From Candidatus Brocadia pituitae (GTDB lineage Bacteria; Planctomycetota; Brocadiia; Brocadiales; Brocadiaceae), in the NCBI GenBank assembly GCA_017347445.1, contig AP021856.1:1558613-1622612 (forward strand): DNA of 64,000 nucleotides, read 5' to 3'. Each line of letters begins with the position of its first letter. Position 1 is the stretch's first letter. The translations under genes were made by a program, and so were the position numbers. The notes beneath the pieces were generated by a model. It ran no database searches. It was not told the origin of the DNA and saw only the letters and a program-made list of their open reading frames with translations. Shown here piece by piece: positions 54,746 through 62,954 of this stretch.

Positions 54746-55142
54746 AGTTGTTCGGGTTATTCGTTGTCACTCCCCTTTACCCTTAAACACCCTGCTCACG
54801 AACTGGAAAAATTAAAACAAACCCTTGATTCTTCCGCCGTTGACCTGAACCTCACCATATAGACACCGCCTTGTTTGGCTTTAATCGGCCTCTTTCAAAC
54901 GGATGCTCGCCCCAGGGTGAACATCCACTTCAACATCGTGGTGATGTTCTCTGTTTGCCGTGCTTTTTCTTGTCCCCTTATGGTTCATGAAATTAGTGTA
55001 CAAGAACCGTTTCGAAAGAGCCGGTTTCATTTCTTCCTTTTTTATCTATAATTACTTGCACTTATCATGATTACATTCGCGACATGCGAAACTGGGCGAG
55101 TGCAGCGCACCCAAATCAGAACAAACTTACTGGTTTCCAGCT

Positions 55143-55420
55143 AGCCCGGCTTTCGCAATGCGCACCCCAAAACGGTTATTTTTAGGCAGAAATCGCCGGG
55201 AGACTCTTGATAAGAAAGGGGTGAATTTTCAAAACGGCTTGTAGCGCCGATCTGCCCTGTTGGCGCATGCAGGGGAAACTGCGAAAATACTTGCATGTTT
55301 CTCCAAGCAAAATAACGGACGAAAGATGAGAAAACACACCGGTATTGGGGCGCGGTAGAAAACTGCCGAGCCAGCGGAAGAAGGGGGGGACAGCGTCAAA
55401 TTCCTAGGGATATTTCGTTA
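55143..55420. repeat. Dispersed R280 repeat, copy 2
   Basis: This copy of about 278 bp shares with copy 3 (57813-58095) the blocks CGGTTATTTTTAGGC, AGGGGTGAATTTTCAAAA, GCATGCAGGGGAAACTGCGA, ACTTGCATGTTTCTCC, and TTCCTAGGGATATTT at the right end. The minus strand has an open frame of about 73 codons (GETCKYFRSFPCMRQQGR ... HPF) ending in a stop, which is retained in copy 3. It is followed by the IS256 copy. Confidence 0.78.
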
Positions 55421-55456
55421 TGAATGCTTAGCCTATTTTTCGATATCACGCAATGT

Positions 55457-56831
55457 GGGTAGTATAATAAATTTTGTGTAAATTCGGAAGAGGGGTAGAA
55501 AAAAAGCGCATTCGTTTCTATACTTGGAGTTGATTAAAAGGAACAACAATAAACCAAGAAAGAGGGAATGCGCAATGATGGAATTGAGAATAAATGTACC
55601 AGAAGTAAAGGAATATATCAAGGGGATAGCAGAAGCGCCTGGGAAGATATTTCAGTTTGTGAGGTATAACGTAAAGGAGAGCGTAGGGAAGTATCTTTCG
55701 GAGTTGATGGAAGCGGAATTGTCAGTATTCATAGGCCGAGAGCGTTACCAGAGGGATAAAGGAAGGGGGGGGGAATTATAGAAACGGAGGCTATAGCCGA
55801 CGTTTTACGCTCAAAGGGATAGGGGAAGTCGTTGTCAAAATACCCCGTGATCGTAATGGGGAATTCCGGACATCGGTAATGCCGAGGAGTCGTCAATATG
55901 AGGACCAGATACGGGAGGATTTGGGACTGATGTACTTGACGGGGGTAAGTACGCGGACGTTGAGTTTAATAACCCATCGTCTGGTGGGCAGAAGACTGTC
56001 TCACGAAGAGGTAAGTAAGGCGAATCTGACGTTAACCGAAGGGGTGGAGAAGTGGAGGAACCGCGACCTTTCAAAAGAGTCGGTAAAATACCTGTTTTTA
56101 GACGGGGTAACCTTTGCCATGCGTATTGGCAGGGGTATTGAAAAAGTGCCCGTATTGGTGGCAATAGGGGTAACAGAGGTGGGACATAAACTGGTATTAG
56201 GCTTACAGTCAGGAGATAAGGAATCCGCCGGAAGCTGGAGAGAGTTTTTCAGAGACCTGAAAAGGCGTGGTTTGGAGAGCACGAAAGTTACCTTGGGCAT
56301 CATGGATGGCCTTCCTGGATTGGAAAAGGTATTCCAGGAGGAATTTCCTCAAGCCAAAACGCAACGGTGCCAGGTTCATGTCGCGAGAAATGTTTTGGCT
56401 AAGGTTCCGAGAAAACAGAAAAAGACAATGGTCGATGACTTGCGTTCGATTTTCTACGCATCAACGAAAGCAAAGGCACTTGAGTTTTACGAGAGATTTC
56501 AAAAGGACTGGCAGACAGAATGTCCATCAGCAGTAAAGTGTCTTGGGAATTCTATCGATTCGTGCCTTACTTTTTTCTCGTTTCCTCAGGAAGAGTGGAT
56601 ATCTCTCAGAACAACAAACATCATCGAGAGATTAAATAAGGAGTTTAAAAGAAGGACAAAGCCTATGGAGATCGTAGCAGGAGAAAATTCTTGTTATCGG
56701 CTCCTGGCCTTTATCTCATTAAAAATGGAACTCGCATGGAGGTCAACTCCTCTGGGAAAGGTGAATGCAAATTTGCCCTTCTTTCAACAAATCGCTGAAA
56801 AAGAATTTACACAAAATTGTTGACATTACCC
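55457..56831 (+). mobile_element. IS256-family insertion sequence
   Basis: The left end begins GGGTAGTATAATAAATTTTG and the inverse of the right end begins GGGTAATGTCAACAATTTTG; 24 of the first 29 bases agree. AATGT is present directly outside both ends (55452-55456 and 56832-56836), shorter than the 8-9 bp typical for IS256. The element is 1375 bp and holds one frameshifted transposase. It lies between R280 copy 2 and the toxin-antitoxin genes. Confidence 0.82.
55575..56823 (+). pseudogene. IS256-family transposase with frameshift in a G9 run
   Basis: The ATG at 55575 begins MMELRINVPEVKEYIKGI and the frame fails at a run of nine G (55765-55773). One base shift later it resumes with NYRNGGYSRRFTLKGIGE and runs to 56823. 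The catalytic region has Asp in YLFLDGVTF, Asp in GIMDGLPGLEKV and a downstream Glu in IIERLNKEFKRR. If the G-run is an assembly error the gene would be intact, or frameshifting could occur there; as written it is disrupted. Confidence 0.8.
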
Positions 56832-56892
56832 AATGTGTAATGTTAACAAGTTAGAACTTATGGTAATGAGAATTTTGTATGTCAATTATAGC

Positions 56893-56920
56893 TTGATTTA
56901 CGCTATACTATTTGTATATT
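56893..56920 (+). promoter_or_regulatory. Candidate promoter of the toxin-antitoxin group
   Basis: TTGATT (56893-56898) and TATATT (56915-56920) with a 16-base spacer lie 61 bp before the antitoxin ATG, which has an AAAGGA site. The nearby CTTGTTGGTAAC and TGTTAACAAG may be operator half-sites, but this is speculative. Confidence 0.35.
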
Positions 56921-56980
56921 TAGGGAAAACTTGTTGGTAACATTGTTAGGTGTAAAAAATTACTAGAAAGGAATACAAGT

Positions 56981-57184
56981 ATGTCAGTTAATAACGCATT
57001 AATCGAAAAAGCATTGGAATTAAAACCGCAGGACAAAATTATTTTAATCGAGGCTTTGGTAACCAGCTTAGATAAACCAGATCCGGAGATATCAAAAAAA
57101 TGGATACAGGAAGCTGAGACCAGACTTAAAGATTACAGAGCAGGTAAAACAAAAGGGATACCTGCAGAAGAGGTATTTAGATAA
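56981..57184 (+). CDS. Addiction-module antitoxin of the ParE-type pair
   Basis: This 67-residue acidic protein matches the short addiction-module antitoxin family: ALIEKALELKPQDKIILIEAL, SLDKPDPEISKKWIQEAETRL and the C-terminal AGKTKGIPAEEVF. The family has a helical N-terminus for dimerisation/DNA binding and a toxin-binding tail. The toxin gene starts 5 bp downstream. The predicted pair would stay together under a common promoter. No DNA-binding motif can be proven by eye. Confidence 0.88.
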   Translation: MSVNNALIEKALELKPQDKIILIEALVTSLDKPDPEISKKWIQEAETRLKDYRAGKTKGIPAEEVFR

Positions 57185-57189
57185 GCTTT

Positions 57190-57486
57190 ATGAGAGTGAT
57201 CTTCGACGAATTGGCTAAAAAAGAATTTGATGATGGAAAAGAATATTATGAAATTGAAGTAACAGGTTTGGGAAAAAGATTTGAACAAGAAGTCAAAAGA
57301 GCCATTAATATAATCAAAAAAATGCCAGAAATTGGTTCTCAAGAAAGTGAAAACATTAGAAGGTATATTCTTCATAAGTTTCCTTACAAGGTATTATACT
57401 CTATTGAAAAAGGCCATATTTATGTTATTGCTATTGCACACTTACACCGTGAACCAATGTATTGGGTTAACAGAATCAAAACCTAA
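57190..57486 (+). CDS. RelE/ParE-type toxin
   Basis: The 98-residue protein has the RelE/ParE fold: FDELAKKEFDDGKEYYEI at the N-terminus, GKRFEQEVKRAINIIKK, IRRYILHKFPYKVLYSIE and YVIAIAHLHREPMYW with the conserved H-x-x-R-x-P-x-Y. The last motif is the usual end of ParE toxins, which poison gyrase. RelE relatives cleave mRNA; the sequence is closer to ParE, but the target is not shown. It is tightly linked with the antitoxin upstream. Confidence 0.88.
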   Translation: MRVIFDELAKKEFDDGKEYYEIEVTGLGKRFEQEVKRAINIIKKMPEIGSQESENIRRYILHKFPYKVLYSIEKGHIYVIAIAHLHREPMYWVNRIKT

Positions 57487-57488
57487 CA

Positions 57489-57809
57489 ATGCTGTACCAG
57501 ACGGCTGAACTGATTGCCACCTTTACGCAAGGTAAACAATTGCGGGATTATAAGGCTGACGCTTTTTTACGTTCAGCCGTAGAACGGCAATTTGAGATTG
57601 TAGGAGAAGCTCTCAATCGGCTCAAAAAAATTGAGCCAGACGTAGTTGTTCGGATAAGTGATTATCAGCGGATTATTGGGTTTCGGAATGTTCTGGCACA
57701 CGGATATGATATTATTTCTGATGAAATTGTGTGGGACATCATACAGAACAAGCTGGCAGGGCTGCGTCAAGAAGTAGCTGAAATAAATGGTGGTTTTGGA
57801 ATAGAGTAA
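57489..57809 (+). CDS. HepT-like DUF86 HEPN protein (no MNT partner seen)
   Basis: The 106-residue protein is DUF86: TQGKQLRDYKADAFLRSAVERQFEIVGEALNRL, then RNVLAHGYD as the RX4HXY motif. The N-terminus lacks the first ~10 residues usual in HepT proteins (MLYQTAELIATF). It begins 2 bp after the ParE-type toxin stop, so it is cotranscribed with the toxin-antitoxin pair. No minimal nucleotidyltransferase lies beside it. It could be an orphan or could be controlled by the MntA at 10087. Confidence 0.85.
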   Translation: MLYQTAELIATFTQGKQLRDYKADAFLRSAVERQFEIVGEALNRLKKIEPDVVVRISDYQRIIGFRNVLAHGYDIISDEIVWDIIQNKLAGLRQEVAEINGGFGIE

Positions 57810-57812
57810 AAA

Positions 57813-58095
57813 ATTAGCCCGACTTTCGCAATTCGCACCCAAAAAACGGTTATTATTGAGCAGATATCGCAGTGAGGTCGTTGATTTTTAAGGGGTGAAT
57901 TTTCAAAATGGCTTGTAGTGCTGATCTACCATCCTGGTGCATGCAGGGGAAACTGCGAAAATACTTGCATGTTTCTCCGGGTAAAACCACGAACAAAAGA
58001 TGAGAAAACCCAACGGTATTAGAGCGCGGAAGAGAACTGCCGGACCAGTGGAATAAGGGCGGTACAGCGTTAAATTCCCAGGGATATTTAGTTAG
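57813..58095. repeat. Dispersed R280 repeat, copy 3
   Basis: This copy is aligned with copy 2 over its whole length, from the CCCGACTTTCGCAATTCGCACC block to the TTCCCAGGGATATTT block. It lies between the HepT-like gene and the SIR2-like gene. The minus-strand frame of about 75 codons (for example GETCKYFRSFPCMHQDGR ... IHPLK) is conserved. The gap 57810-58218 holds nothing else. Confidence 0.78.
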
Positions 58096-59428
58096 TGTTT
58101 GAACGGAAACACACCAAAGCCAAGAAGAATAAGGCAAGGCAGGTGAAAATAGTTAATGAAGAGCGTTGAATATTTGGCGTGAGATAGGGTAAAATAGAGC
58201 GAAAACAAAGGGTTTCTGATGAGCGCGATCTTTACTGTGACGGAATTATCCGACATTCTTGGGAGCGAATTCGTCATATTCGCCGGTAGTGCTATTTCTG
58301 GTGTAGCGGCGCCACGCTTGGCCATGAGTAATGCAGTTCGAGATGAGCTTGTTCGATGTTTGTCCAGCCGAGCATGCGCCCATCTGTACGTAGATGCGCT
58401 ACGTCGCGCGTATCTAAACCATTTACTATGCAACAAGAGCTTACTAGAGGAGACGAAGTTTGAGGAGTTTCTCTGGTACGTTCGGCAAGCGTCGTCTGTA
58501 GACTCACTAAATGATCTGCTTTGCAGATTGTATTGTTGTAGTGACGGCGAGTTTGGCCCAAATCATCTAGCCATCGCAGAGCTCATCAGATCGGGTAAAT
58601 GTTGCGCTTGCATCACCACCAATTTCGATGATGCAATCGAAAGGGCGTGCAAGGCACTTGGTGTCCGTGTCCGCATATGGGATGTCATTAGGCGTGGCTG
58701 TTATCCGAATACAATTGGAGCCGATGGCTGTGCGGATCTAATAAAGGTGCATGGCAGTGCAAGAGATTATACATGTGCGGCGGAATCGCCCGTGTTGCTT
58801 GCGGCGAAAGCGAATGAGTCGCACGGGCACCTACGAGAGCTCTTGGCCAACAAACGCGTTTTTGTCGTAGGCTACAGCGGTTTCGGTGACATAGACATCT
58901 CACCGCACCTTCAGCAATCAACTGCAGAGTACCTGTGGGCGGTCAGACCAGGTTCGCACTCGCTTCTCGGGCTTGAAGTTGAGTGTGATCTCAGCCAGAC
59001 TGGGGCCGGTGGGCAGAATTTGCTGGTCAGCCTCGCGAGCCCGATGCTGACGGTTTCAAAGGCAAAGAACCTCGATCATGAAGCGCCTAGTCAAGTGATT
59101 GGGGCCTGGCTCAACTATGTTGAATTCAATCTGGATGTATTTTTAACGTCGATCTTCCAGTGGCGGAACGCGAAAGTGCTAGCGCACTTGCAGTCGGCGC
59201 AGCACTTTTCTCAGAAGATATCGTCGGTCGAACTAGTTAAGCTTCATGCGCAAAATGGAGTTTATATAACTGCGCTGTGCGGTGCCCGTAGCGTGAAGCG
59301 CAAGCTGGGAAGCTCTGACGACATTTATGAACTATGCGCATTTGCCTTGTGGCGATTGGGTTGTTTTGGACTTGCGCGATGGGTGCTGTCGAAGAGTGTC
59401 GCGGTGATATTGGACCATGAGCAATCTA

Positions 59429-60573
59429 GTGCTTAATTGCATAAATTCATTATAGTATTTCTTAATTGCGAACCCTTAACCTCTCTCTTACGCCACACGA
59501 AAGGTTTTGCATTCGGTTGATAAGCTTCGATGAATGCCTCGATTGCACACCTCAATTGCTCAACACTTTTAAAGCTGGCGTTCTTCAAAGCTTTTCTCGA
59601 AAGAATACCAAACCATATTTCCACCTGATTGAGCCAACTTGCAGAAGTAGGTGTAAAATGGAATTTAACATTCGGGTGTGCTGCCAACCATTCCCCGTTT
59701 CGCTTGTGAATACAGTAGTTGTCGAGAATAACATGGATTTCCTTCTTGTCGCTATCCGGTAAATCCAAAAGCAGTTGATCCATGAATGCCAGAAATTCCA
59801 CTCGTCTTTTTAATTCTGTTGTTTGCGTATGAATAGTTCCTGTTGCCACGTTGAGAGCTGCAAACAGGTTCAGCGTCCCATGACGCTTATAGGTACTTTT
59901 AAGACCATGTACGATTTTTCTGTTGCTTGTACATACATAGCCTTTGGTTCGCTCTAAAGCTTGTATACTTGGCTTTTCGTCAACAGAAATCACTATGGCA
60001 TTCTCTGGCGGGGACAGGTATAAACCTACGATATCAGCCGCCTTGGTCGTAAATTCCGGGTCAGTACTCACACACCAGCTTCTTTGCCGCGCAAGGCAAA
60101 TGCCTTCCTTTCGAAGAATACGCCAGATGGCATCGTCTGATGCCCCCAAATGCTTTGCAAGGGAGGGACCATCCCAACTTGCCTGTCCTTTTGGCGGCTC
60201 AAGCTCCAATGTCTTCAAAACCTGATTGCGAAACTCCTTATCATATTTCGCAGGTTTGCCGGAACGAGGCAGATCGTACAAGCCTTTGATCCCGTTTGTA
60301 CTAAAGCGACCACGCCACTCAATAACAGTTTTCTGGGATGTCCCAAGGGCTGTGGCCACCTTATTCACCTGCTCTCCGGCAAGCAGCATGTTCATGATTT
60401 TAGCTCGTCCAACAAGCCTCCACTCTGCACTCCGACTATTAGCCCATTCGGCAAGAATCTGCCGATCTTGCTCCGAACAACAAGGTATTGGTGCTTTTCT
60501 TGGCATGGCAGACCTCCTTCATATAGAAATAAAAGGAGTCTACTATATTTAACTTATTTTTGCAAGTATACAC
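59429..60573 (-). mobile_element. IS630-family insertion sequence, copy 2
   Basis: The element is 1145 bp, as in copy 1, and the ends and transposase read the same. It is flanked by TA (59427-59428 and 60574-60575). It splits the SIR2-like gene between Ser codons; the frame is exactly restored when it is removed. Confidence 0.95.
59433..60506 (-). CDS. IS630-family transposase (copy 2)
   Basis: The 357-residue product is identical to that of copy 1 (4623-5696), with the same DDE triad (VISVDEKP, VILDNYCIHK, WLNQVEIWF) and the same AGGAGGTC ribosome-binding site. Identity of the two copies suggests transposition in the recent past. Confidence 0.95.
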   Translation of the reverse strand: MPRKAPIPCCSEQDRQILAEWANSRSAEWRLVGRAKIMNMLLAGEQVNKVATALGTSQKTVIEWRGRFSTNGIKGLYDLPRSGKPAKYDKEFRNQVLKTLELEPPKGQASWDGPSLAKHLGASDDAIWRILRKEGICLARQRSWCVSTDPEFTTKAADIVGLYLSPPENAIVISVDEKPSIQALERTKGYVCTSNRKIVHGLKSTYKRHGTLNLFAALNVATGTIHTQTTELKRRVEFLAFMDQLLLDLPDSDKKEIHVILDNYCIHKRNGEWLAAHPNVKFHFTPTSASWLNQVEIWFGILSRKALKNASFKSVEQLRCAIEAFIEAYQPNAKPFVWRKREVKGSQLRNTIMNLCN

Positions 60574-61051
60574 TAGTACGTTCGGTGATGCAGCACAAAG
60601 GGCATGTAATCTTCGACTTTACATAGAGATCTGTCTTGATCTATTGCAATTAATGCCGCCGGCGTTGTGCTTGCGAATGGCAGAGCACTGGCGACTAAAA
60701 CAGGTGGATGATGCGCTATCAAACTTGGCGATAACTAGTCCCCAGGACAATTTGCTCACGAGGATTGAACAATTGCATTTGAGATGGCTGTTAGGGGCTC
60801 CGGTGACATTCGAGTCGGTCCAAGATCTTGTCGAAGTTGCGAAGAATAGTGGCTACCCAAACATAACTTACGTCGGGGTTCGGGCATTGTTGCAAATCTC
60901 CATTGATCGGGGATACTCTCATTTCAAGGAGCTTCATGAAATCTTTCATCTCATTGGGCGATGGCATTACTTGCGCAAGAATGAGGAGTCATTGAAGATT
61001 CGGAATATGTCAATGGAAATTAGACACTTTTAAAAATAATTTAGACTCTAA

Positions 61052-62053
61052 TCATAGAGTATTTTCCGTTTTTGGTTTATTAATCCAAGCCGCCACAGGC
61101 GCACTTGGTGGTTTAGGAGGTATCCCTTTGAATCGTTCAGGATGATTTTCAAAGGCGGTTTTTAAGACAAGACAACGTTCTTTCATAATGTGATCCGTAC
61201 GTCCATAGTGGACGTCTTCTGGTTTTAGGAGACCGATGCCGGAATGATGATGTTCTCCGTTGTACCAGGTAAAAAAGCTTTTGCAGAACACCCTGGCGTC
61301 CTCAATTGAACCGAAATTGCCAGGGAAATCTGGTCTGTACTTGAGGGTTTTAAACTGTGCCTCTGAATAAGGGTTGTCGTTACTGACGTAAGGACGAGAA
61401 TGGCTTTTTGTTATTCCCAGATCAGAAAGAAGAAACGCCACGGGCTTCGATGTCATGCTTGAGCCGCGATCGGCGTGGATTACCAGTTGTTCAGGCTTGA
61501 TAGCCTGTTTTTGGCAGCTATCAGCGATAAGCCGTTGTGCCAATACGGCCTGTTCACGGTGTGCAACCATCCATCCGACGACATAACGGCTGAAGATGTC
61601 GAGAATGACATAGAGATAGAAATATGTCCACTTTGCAGGCCCCTTGAGTTTTGTAATATCCCATGACCATACCTGATTAGAGGCCGTTGCCAGAATCTCC
61701 GGTTTCTGGTAATGGGGTCTGAGCAACTGGTTTCTTCTTTCCTGTACCTCACCATGTTTTTTCAGGATACGGTACATGGTTCTTGTGGAACACAGGTAGG
61801 TTCCTTCGTCAAGCAGGGTCGCGTAAATCTCATGCGGGGCCTTATCAATAAAGCGTTCACTATGTAAGATATCAAGTACCACGTGCTGTTCCTGCTCTGA
61901 CAATGCCAGGGGAGGAGTCGAAGATACCCTTTTGCAAAAAAGGTCTTTTTTGTACTTTTGGTAGTAATAATAACTCGCTCTTGGTATACCCAGCGCCTGG
62001 CAGGCCTTTTTGATACGCACAGTGTGAGCAAGAGATTCAGCGGCATGCATCAT
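61052..62053 (-). CDS. IS3-family transposase OrfB
   Basis: The 333-residue protein has an N-terminal HTH_21 region (ACQALGIPRASYYYYQK) and an rve integrase core with Asp in VWSWDITKLKGP, Asp in VIHADRGSSM and Glu in NPYSEAQFKTLKY. The start overlaps the stop of orfA by 4 bases (ATGA), so it may be made by translational coupling or as a frameshifted OrfAB fusion. A related but broken copy lies at 17714-18336. Confidence 0.93.
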   Translation of the reverse strand: MMHAAESLAHTVRIKKACQALGIPRASYYYYQKYKKDLFCKRVSSTPPLALSEQEQHVVLDILHSERFIDKAPHEIYATLLDEGTYLCSTRTMYRILKKHGEVQERRNQLLRPHYQKPEILATASNQVWSWDITKLKGPAKWTYFYLYVILDIFSRYVVGWMVAHREQAVLAQRLIADSCQKQAIKPEQLVIHADRGSSMTSKPVAFLLSDLGITKSHSRPYVSNDNPYSEAQFKTLKYRPDFPGNFGSIEDARVFCKSFFTWYNGEHHHSGIGLLKPEDVHYGRTDHIMKERCLVLKTAFENHPERFKGIPPKPPSAPVAAWINKPKTENTL

Positions 62054-62541
62054 ATCTTCTCTCCTGTTGAATCGGGTGGTATCTGAAGTATTTCCGAGAG
62101 TTTTTTTTGGACGTCAATAATGGTTGCCGCTTGTTTGAGTTCCTTCTTAAGCCGAGTGTTTTCTTTTTCCAGTTCAGCAATACGATAAACGGAAGGATCA
62201 ATATTTTTCGTCTTTGGGCCACGATGTTTTGGGGAAAGCGCTTCCAGTGCGCCTTGTTTGCGTTGACGACGCCACGTAGTGAGATTGGACGAGTAGAGTC
62301 CTTCACGGCGTAAAAGCGCCCCCATTTGACCCTGCGTAGCACAGGCTTCCGCCTCTTGAAGGATGCGGAGTTTGTACTTAGCGGTGAATTTCCGGCGAAC
62401 AGCCTTTTCTGTTACCTCAGGGTCAGGAAAATGGCCGCTTTGAGTTGCGCCGCCAGGGGAAACTCCAGTCGCCCTACGGGCTCCTTCCGTTTCCCCTGGC
62501 GTGTTATCTGTTTTCAGACTTATTGCACTACTATTTTTCAT
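62050..62541 (-). CDS. IS3-family transposase OrfA
   Basis: This 163-residue DNA-binding protein has a homeodomain-like HTH_Tnp_1 segment (RRKFTAKYKLRILQEAE ... LLRREGLYSSNLTTWRRQ) and a C-terminal leucine-zipper-like coiled coil (AELEKENTRLKKELKQA). It is preceded by AGGAGAAA before the ATG. The stop overlaps the orfB start. In other IS3 elements OrfA binds the terminal repeats and pairs with OrfB. Confidence 0.92.
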   Translation of the reverse strand: MKNSSAISLKTDNTPGETEGARRATGVSPGGATQSGHFPDPEVTEKAVRRKFTAKYKLRILQEAEACATQGQMGALLRREGLYSSNLTTWRRQRKQGALEALSPKHRGPKTKNIDPSVYRIAELEKENTRLKKELKQAATIIDVQKKLSEILQIPPDSTGEKI

Positions 62542-62954
62542 AGTTTTTCTCCTTTACGCCCTACACTAAACTCTATGGGGTAAAGTGTCCAACTATTATT
62601 GACACAGAGGGATTGCCCGCTTGCGGCAAAGTCACCCTAAGTATCGTCGCCTCATATATTGGCGCTGGAGAGTGCAGTCATCGCTTGTCTATTTCTTCCG
62701 AACGCTCTTTGTCGAAATGCACTATAGGCTTCGCAGTTTTAAATGGTCGATTTGGCGAGTGCAATGGCGGCGGGACGCTATTGTTCGCTTGGAAACGGGT
62801 GACACGCGATCACAGAAAAGTTAGTCTGCGATTTCAGGGTGGTGCGAAGGAGCCCGTGGCGGTTCGGACGACCGCTTCAGGCCGAATGCTGCATCACAAC
62901 CAGTTCGAAGGGACTGTTTGGAAGCTGAGCTTCGCTTTGCTCTCAACTTGGGCG

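Larger units (their letters stand above)
61001..62611 (-). mobile_element. IS3-family insertion sequence, complete
   Basis: The element is 1611 bp with overlapping orfA and orfB on the minus strand. The inner ends share TGTCAAT and GACACTTT (left TGTCAATGGAAATTAGACAC, right inverse TGTCAATAATAGTTGGACAC); the outer six bases differ. The outer right bases CAGAGGG are also present in the truncated copy at 18336. ATT directly flanks both ends (60998-61000 and 62612-62614), a 3-bp duplication as expected for IS3. Removal with one ATT restores the SIR2 frame, which supports these limits. Confidence 0.85.
58219..62824 (+). pseudogene. SIR2-like domain protein gene interrupted by IS630 and IS3 (segments 58219-59428, 60576-61000, 62615-62824)
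   Basis: The N-terminal part has the SIR2 fold marks: VIFAGSAISG near residue 20, ITTNFDDAIE with Asn135 and Asp137, KVHGS with His178, and VVGYSGFGDIDIS near residue 217. In bacteria such SIR2-like (NADase) proteins often belong to anti-phage systems. The C-terminal part is helical (RLYIEICLDLLQLM, LTRIEQLHLRWLLG) with a basic tail. Removing the IS630 element with one TA and the IS3 element with one ATT restores a single 614-codon frame ending at a TAG at 62822-62824. As it stands the products are truncated: the first ORF would end with two IS-derived codons. Base composition looks richer in G+C than the neighbours. A defence function is inferred, not shown. Confidence 0.85.
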
